In this document: in pieces, positions 61,359 to 64,000 of the stretch
Position numbering within the stretch: position 1 is the first letter of the stretch
Layout of the letters: every line of letters begins with the position of its first letter
From: Dolichospermum sp. DET69
GTDB taxonomy: Bacteria > Cyanobacteriota > Cyanobacteriia > Cyanobacteriales > Nostocaceae
Assembly: GCA_017355425.1 (NCBI GenBank)
Contig: CP070233.1
Span: 1,777,501-1,841,500 of the forward strand
Length of the DNA stretch: 64,000 bases
Direction: 5' to 3'
Notes under the pieces: generated by a model
Database searches by the model: none
Told to the model about the DNA's origin: nothing
What the model saw: only the letters and a program-made list of their open reading frames with translations
Program-made: the position numbers and the translations under genes

Positions 61359-62084
61359 ATGGCTTTAACCGCACAAGAAATAGAAGCATTAATGCCAGAT
61401 TGCACGGAATTACTCAGCGACGAACCAGAGATGGAAAGTTCCTTACATTATACACAACTATTAATTTTAGTAACTTGTTTGGAATGGTTATGGCGTGATC
61501 GAGAAGATTTCTTTATTGGTGCAAATCTTAGCGTTTACTATAGCCGACAACAGTTAAAAAATCGAGACTTTAGAGGACCAGACTTTTTTCTAGTCAAAGA
61601 CACGGAAAAACATCCCCGTCTGTCTTGGGTAATATGGGAAGAGGATGGTAAATATCCCAATGTGATCATTGAATTACTTTCTGATTCTACAGCGAAAGTA
61701 GATAAGGGATTGAAAAAACAGTTGTATCAAAATCAATTCCGCACTCCTGAGTATTTTTGGTTTTCCCCAAATACCCTAGAATTGGTGGGATGGCGATTAA
61801 CAGACAGTGAATATAAAACTATTCCAGCATCGGAAAATGGCTGGTATTGGAGTCAGGAGTTAGGGTTATATCTAGGAGTGTTTGAAAATAGGTTAAGATA
61901 TTTTAGCGTTGAGGGTAGATTAATACCTACACCAGAAGAAGCTAATTTGGAAGAGATTAGAAAAGCTGAATCAGAAAGCCAAAGGGCTGAATACGAACGT
62001 CAGCGTGCTGATGAAGCAGAAACTAAAGCAGCTATTTTAGCTCAGAAATTGAGAGAATTAGGTGTTGAACCTGATACTTTGTAA
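61359..62084 (+). CDS. Uma2 family protein (paralog 4), inserted between exporter genes
   Basis: The product is 241 aa. It is close to paralog 1: SDEPEMESSLHYTQLLILVTCLEWLWRD, FFIGANLSVYYSRQQLKNRDFRGPDFFLVKDTEK, VIWEEDGKYPNVIIELLSDSTAKVD, TPEYFWFSPNTLELVGW, then a heptad coil (AESESQRAEYERQRADEAETKAA) and the LRELGVEPDTL tail. It sits between the permease and the ATPase genes of an exporter. The 80 bp that follow it are a second copy of the permease 3' end, so the gene was inserted into a pre-existing permease-ATPase operon or replaced part of it. Confidence 0.88.
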   Translation: MALTAQEIEALMPDCTELLSDEPEMESSLHYTQLLILVTCLEWLWRDREDFFIGANLSVYYSRQQLKNRDFRGPDFFLVKDTEKHPRLSWVIWEEDGKYPNVIIELLSDSTAKVDKGLKKQLYQNQFRTPEYFWFSPNTLELVGWRLTDSEYKTIPASENGWYWSQELGLYLGVFENRLRYFSVEGRLIPTPEEANLEEIRKAESESQRAEYERQRADEAETKAAILAQKLRELGVEPDTL

Positions 62085-62091
62085 ATTGAAG

Positions 62092-62175
62092 TGCTTTACT
62101 TAGTGGCATCATTATTTTAGCCTGGGGATGAACTTGTTTTCATATATGGCGGCATCATTTTATGGATTTGCTTTA
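62092..62175 (+). pseudogene. Remnant of a Wzm-like permease 3' end
   Basis: The segment TGCTTTACTTAGTGGCATCA ... TTATGGATTTGCTTTAA repeats the last 85 bp of the permease gene at 61192-61276 with about 85-90% identity. One base is missing (GCCTGGGGATG against GCCTTGGGATGG) and a TGA appears. It ends TTTGCTTTAAATGGAAG, where TAA would stop the permease and ATG starts the ATPase, showing the original overlap of the two exporter genes. Confidence 0.8.
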
Positions 62176-62176
62176 A

Positions 62177-62908
62177 ATGGAAGTAATACGTTTGGATAGT
62201 GTTTCGCTGTGGAGAAGGACTCAAGAGGAATTTTCCTATGATTTAAAAAAAACGCTTCTATCTGTGGTAGAGGGTAAATATCGTCAACCTGCCAAAAAAT
62301 TAGTTTTAGATAATATTGACTTGGTGGTTGAAAAAGGCGAAAAAATAGGTATAATTGGGGCGAACGGTTCTGGTAAATCCACTCTGTTAAAGATAATTTC
62401 TGGGATTCTTCAGCCGACAACAGGTACTGTCAGGGTTCGGGGTCAAGTTGCCCCTTTAATTGAACTAGGAGCAGGTTTTGATCCAGAAATTTCTGTGATG
62501 GACAATATTCTCCTTTATGGTGTATTGTTAGGTTTTTCTAGGGCTGAAATGAAAGCGAAAGCGCATTCCATTTTGGAGTTTGCAGAGTTGGAAGATTATG
62601 CTTTAGTTCCAGTTAAAGGTTTATCTTCGGGTATGGTGGCTCGTTTGGGGTTCGCTATTGCGACTGATGTACAGCCGGATATTTTGATTTTAGATGAGGT
62701 CTTGTCTGTGGGAGATGAGAGTTTTAAGAATAAGTGTAAGCAAAGAATGGATCAGTTTTGGGATGATAATTCTACTGTTCTGGTTGTGTCCCATGATTTA
62801 GAGTTTGTGAAGCAGTCTTGTCAACGGGGAATATTTTTAAAGAAAGGTAGAATTATATTTATTGAAGATGCAGATGAAACTGTAAAATACTATGTTAAAC
62901 AGATTTAG
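62177..62908 (+). CDS. ABC transporter ATP-binding protein for polysaccharide export (Wzt-like)
   Basis: The product is 243 aa: Walker A IGIIGANGSGKSTLLKIISG, signature VKGLSSGMVARLGFA, Walker B DILILDEVLSVGDESFKNKC and switch His VVSHDLEFVKQ. The N-terminal region VIRLDSVSLWRRTQEEFSYD and the GxGSGKST/ PLIELGAGFDPEISVMDNI blocks are those of the Wzt/RfbE exporters. It has no C-terminal carbohydrate-binding domain (which Wzt of modified chains has). It pairs with the permease at 60471; the ATG immediately follows the remnant permease stop (TAAATG). A methyltransferase gene follows 36 bp downstream. Confidence 0.93.
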   Translation: MEVIRLDSVSLWRRTQEEFSYDLKKTLLSVVEGKYRQPAKKLVLDNIDLVVEKGEKIGIIGANGSGKSTLLKIISGILQPTTGTVRVRGQVAPLIELGAGFDPEISVMDNILLYGVLLGFSRAEMKAKAHSILEFAELEDYALVPVKGLSSGMVARLGFAIATDVQPDILILDEVLSVGDESFKNKCKQRMDQFWDDNSTVLVVSHDLEFVKQSCQRGIFLKKGRIIFIEDADETVKYYVKQI

Positions 62909-62943
62909 TTAGGTATTTTAATTTATTTTGAATATTTTGAACA

Positions 62944-64000
62944 ATGATTGAAAAAAATAATTCTGAAATTAATGTCGATGAGTTAATGGAGAAGATCCGT
63001 CAAGAGATACTTAATCGTCAAGGTCACTCTCAGCCAGTGGGGACAAATAATGCAGATACAGCAAATTTCACGTCAAACATTAGCTTAAGCATTGGACATA
63101 TTGAATCTTTACTTAAAAATGCAGAGTCTAGAGCTTATATTCGGACTAAATGGCCTGAAAAACTTAATCGCTTTCCGTTTAATTTCATATCAAAATTACA
63201 AAAATTTATCCTCAAAGCCATCAACTTTCTCTTTAAAGACCAACGAGAAGTTAATTTTAATTTAATTCTTTCTTTAAAAGAATCCCTAACGATTAATCAC
63301 CAACTGATAGCAGAAATCAAAACTTTAAAGACACAAATAGATGATTGCTTAATTACTGTGGATGCTCGCTTTCAAGCAGCAAATGAGCATTTGAATATTG
63401 TAGATAATAGCATTCAAGAACTTGATAAGCAAATAGTTGCTGTAGATACTCAATTTCAAGGGATGAATGAGCGTCATTTTAGAAATGATAGTTACCTCAA
63501 AAATGATTTAATGCAGCAGAAGCGATTGATATCCTTATTTCTAGAAGAAGCGCGGCAGCGATTACCAGAACCTTTTAATCAAGAACAACTACAAACCTTT
63601 GCCAGTGAAGAAGAACACCTACTAAATTCATTCTACGTTGCTTTTGAAGATCATTTCCGAGGTACTCGTGAGGATATTTCAGATAGATTAAAAGTATATT
63701 TGCCCTTGATTGAAAAAGCAAATGTTGGTACACCAGACGCGCCTATTTTAGATGTAGGCTGTGGACGGGGTGAGTGGTTAGAATTGCTAAAGGAATCTGG
63801 ATATATATCTAGGGGTTTAGACATCAACAGAGTTATGGTAGAGCAATGCCAGGCTAGAGGTTTGGAGGCAATAGAAGCAGATGTCATTAACTATTTGCAA
63901 TCTTTACCAGAAAATAGTTTGGGCGCTATAACCGGATTTCATATTATTGAGCATCTGCCATTTAAAACATTAATGAGGTTATTTTCGGAAACAGTCAGGG
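62944..64000 (+). CDS. Coiled-coil SAM-dependent methyltransferase, 3' end outside the window
   Basis: An open frame from the ATG at 62944 runs to the window edge (352 codons). Residues about 1-90 are hydrophilic (DELMEKIRQEILNRQGH). Residues about 105-200 are helical with heptad-like Leu/Ile (LILSLKESLTINHQLIAEIKTLKTQID, VDARFQAANEHLNIVD). From about 230 comes a class I methyltransferase: YVAFEDHFRGTREDISDRLKVYLP, APILDVGCGRGEWLELLKESG (SAM motif I), GLDINRVMVEQCQARGL and AITGFHIIEHLPFKTL. In O-antigen loci such proteins modify or cap the chain. It is 36 bp after the exporter ATPase on the same strand. Confidence 0.85.
   Translation, partial: MIEKNNSEINVDELMEKIRQEILNRQGHSQPVGTNNADTANFTSNISLSIGHIESLLKNAESRAYIRTKWPEKLNRFPFNFISKLQKFILKAINFLFKDQREVNFNLILSLKESLTINHQLIAEIKTLKTQIDDCLITVDARFQAANEHLNIVDNSIQELDKQIVAVDTQFQGMNERHFRNDSYLKNDLMQQKRLISLFLEEARQRLPEPFNQEQLQTFASEEEHLLNSFYVAFEDHFRGTREDISDRLKVYLPLIEKANVGTPDAPILDVGCGRGEWLELLKESGYISRGLDINRVMVEQCQARGLEAIEADVINYLQSLPENSLGAITGFHIIEHLPFKTLMRLFSETVR

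Overview
The window comes from a filamentous, heterocyst-forming cyanobacterium (order Nostocales). The chromosome is AT-rich and carries many HIP1 octamers (GCGATCGC) and heptanucleotide tandem arrays. It encodes chlorophyll synthase (chlG), zeta-carotene desaturase, the cytochrome b6f subunit PetP, nifJ and a HetP-type protein. The species cannot be named from the sequence alone. There is no CRISPR array, no rRNA and no convincing tRNA.

Layout. 1-4.4 kb is a small defence-like patch on the minus strand: a ParB-fold DGQHR-like protein with a partner gene cut by the window edge, then a GmrSD-like DUF262/DUF1524 protein bracketed by direct repeats. A structured RNA element and a truncated REP-associated transposase lie between them. 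4.5-14.5 kb holds ileS, a PEP synthase gene interrupted by an intein, a pyruvate-kinase-like gene and rpsN. 15-22.7 kb holds aat, ftsX, def, a RecB-like nuclease, a broken acetyltransferase gene, recJ and a Uma2 gene. 23-29.5 kb carries a phosphate-binding/DUF4912 fusion protein and a large hybrid histidine kinase. 30-36 kb is a carbon-flow block on the minus strand (pfkA, a dihydroorotate-dehydrogenase-like gene, nifJ), followed by a hetP-like gene. 38-43.6 kb has sucrose synthase and a GH65 phosphorylase fused to beta-phosphoglucomutase. 44-49 kb has a phosphoribosyltransferase, an HPt protein, a REC-GAF-GGDEF regulator, an SRPBCC protein and zeta-carotene desaturase. 49.6-57.4 kb holds a DUF gene, an A-type Fe-S carrier, small TPR and membrane proteins, and chlG, an ArsA-like ATPase and petP in sequence. 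57.5-64 kb is an accessory region where four Uma2 genes are mixed with an O-antigen/polysaccharide ABC exporter and a coiled-coil methyltransferase that runs off the window.

How the genes work together. Several blocks act around pyruvate, PEP and sugar phosphates: PEP synthase and the pyruvate-kinase-like protein, PfkA and pyruvate:ferredoxin oxidoreductase, and sucrose synthase with the GH65/PGM fusion. The last pair would feed UDP-glucose and glucose-1-phosphate/glucose-6-phosphate into metabolism. chlG, petP and zds serve the photosynthetic membrane.

The most unusual content is repetitive. (i) A roughly 440-nt structured RNA family has three near-complete copies and two remnants. It ends in a conserved hairpin and ACTGAC, and I think it is a HEARO/IscB omega-RNA-type element without its nuclease. 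(ii) At least four families of small inverted-repeat elements are present, one nested inside another with a clear 3-bp TNA target duplication. (iii) Short palindromic repeats lie in frame inside ileS and zds, and form the last codons of recJ and pfkA. (iv) A 123-bp tandem repeat lies between hetP-like and susA.
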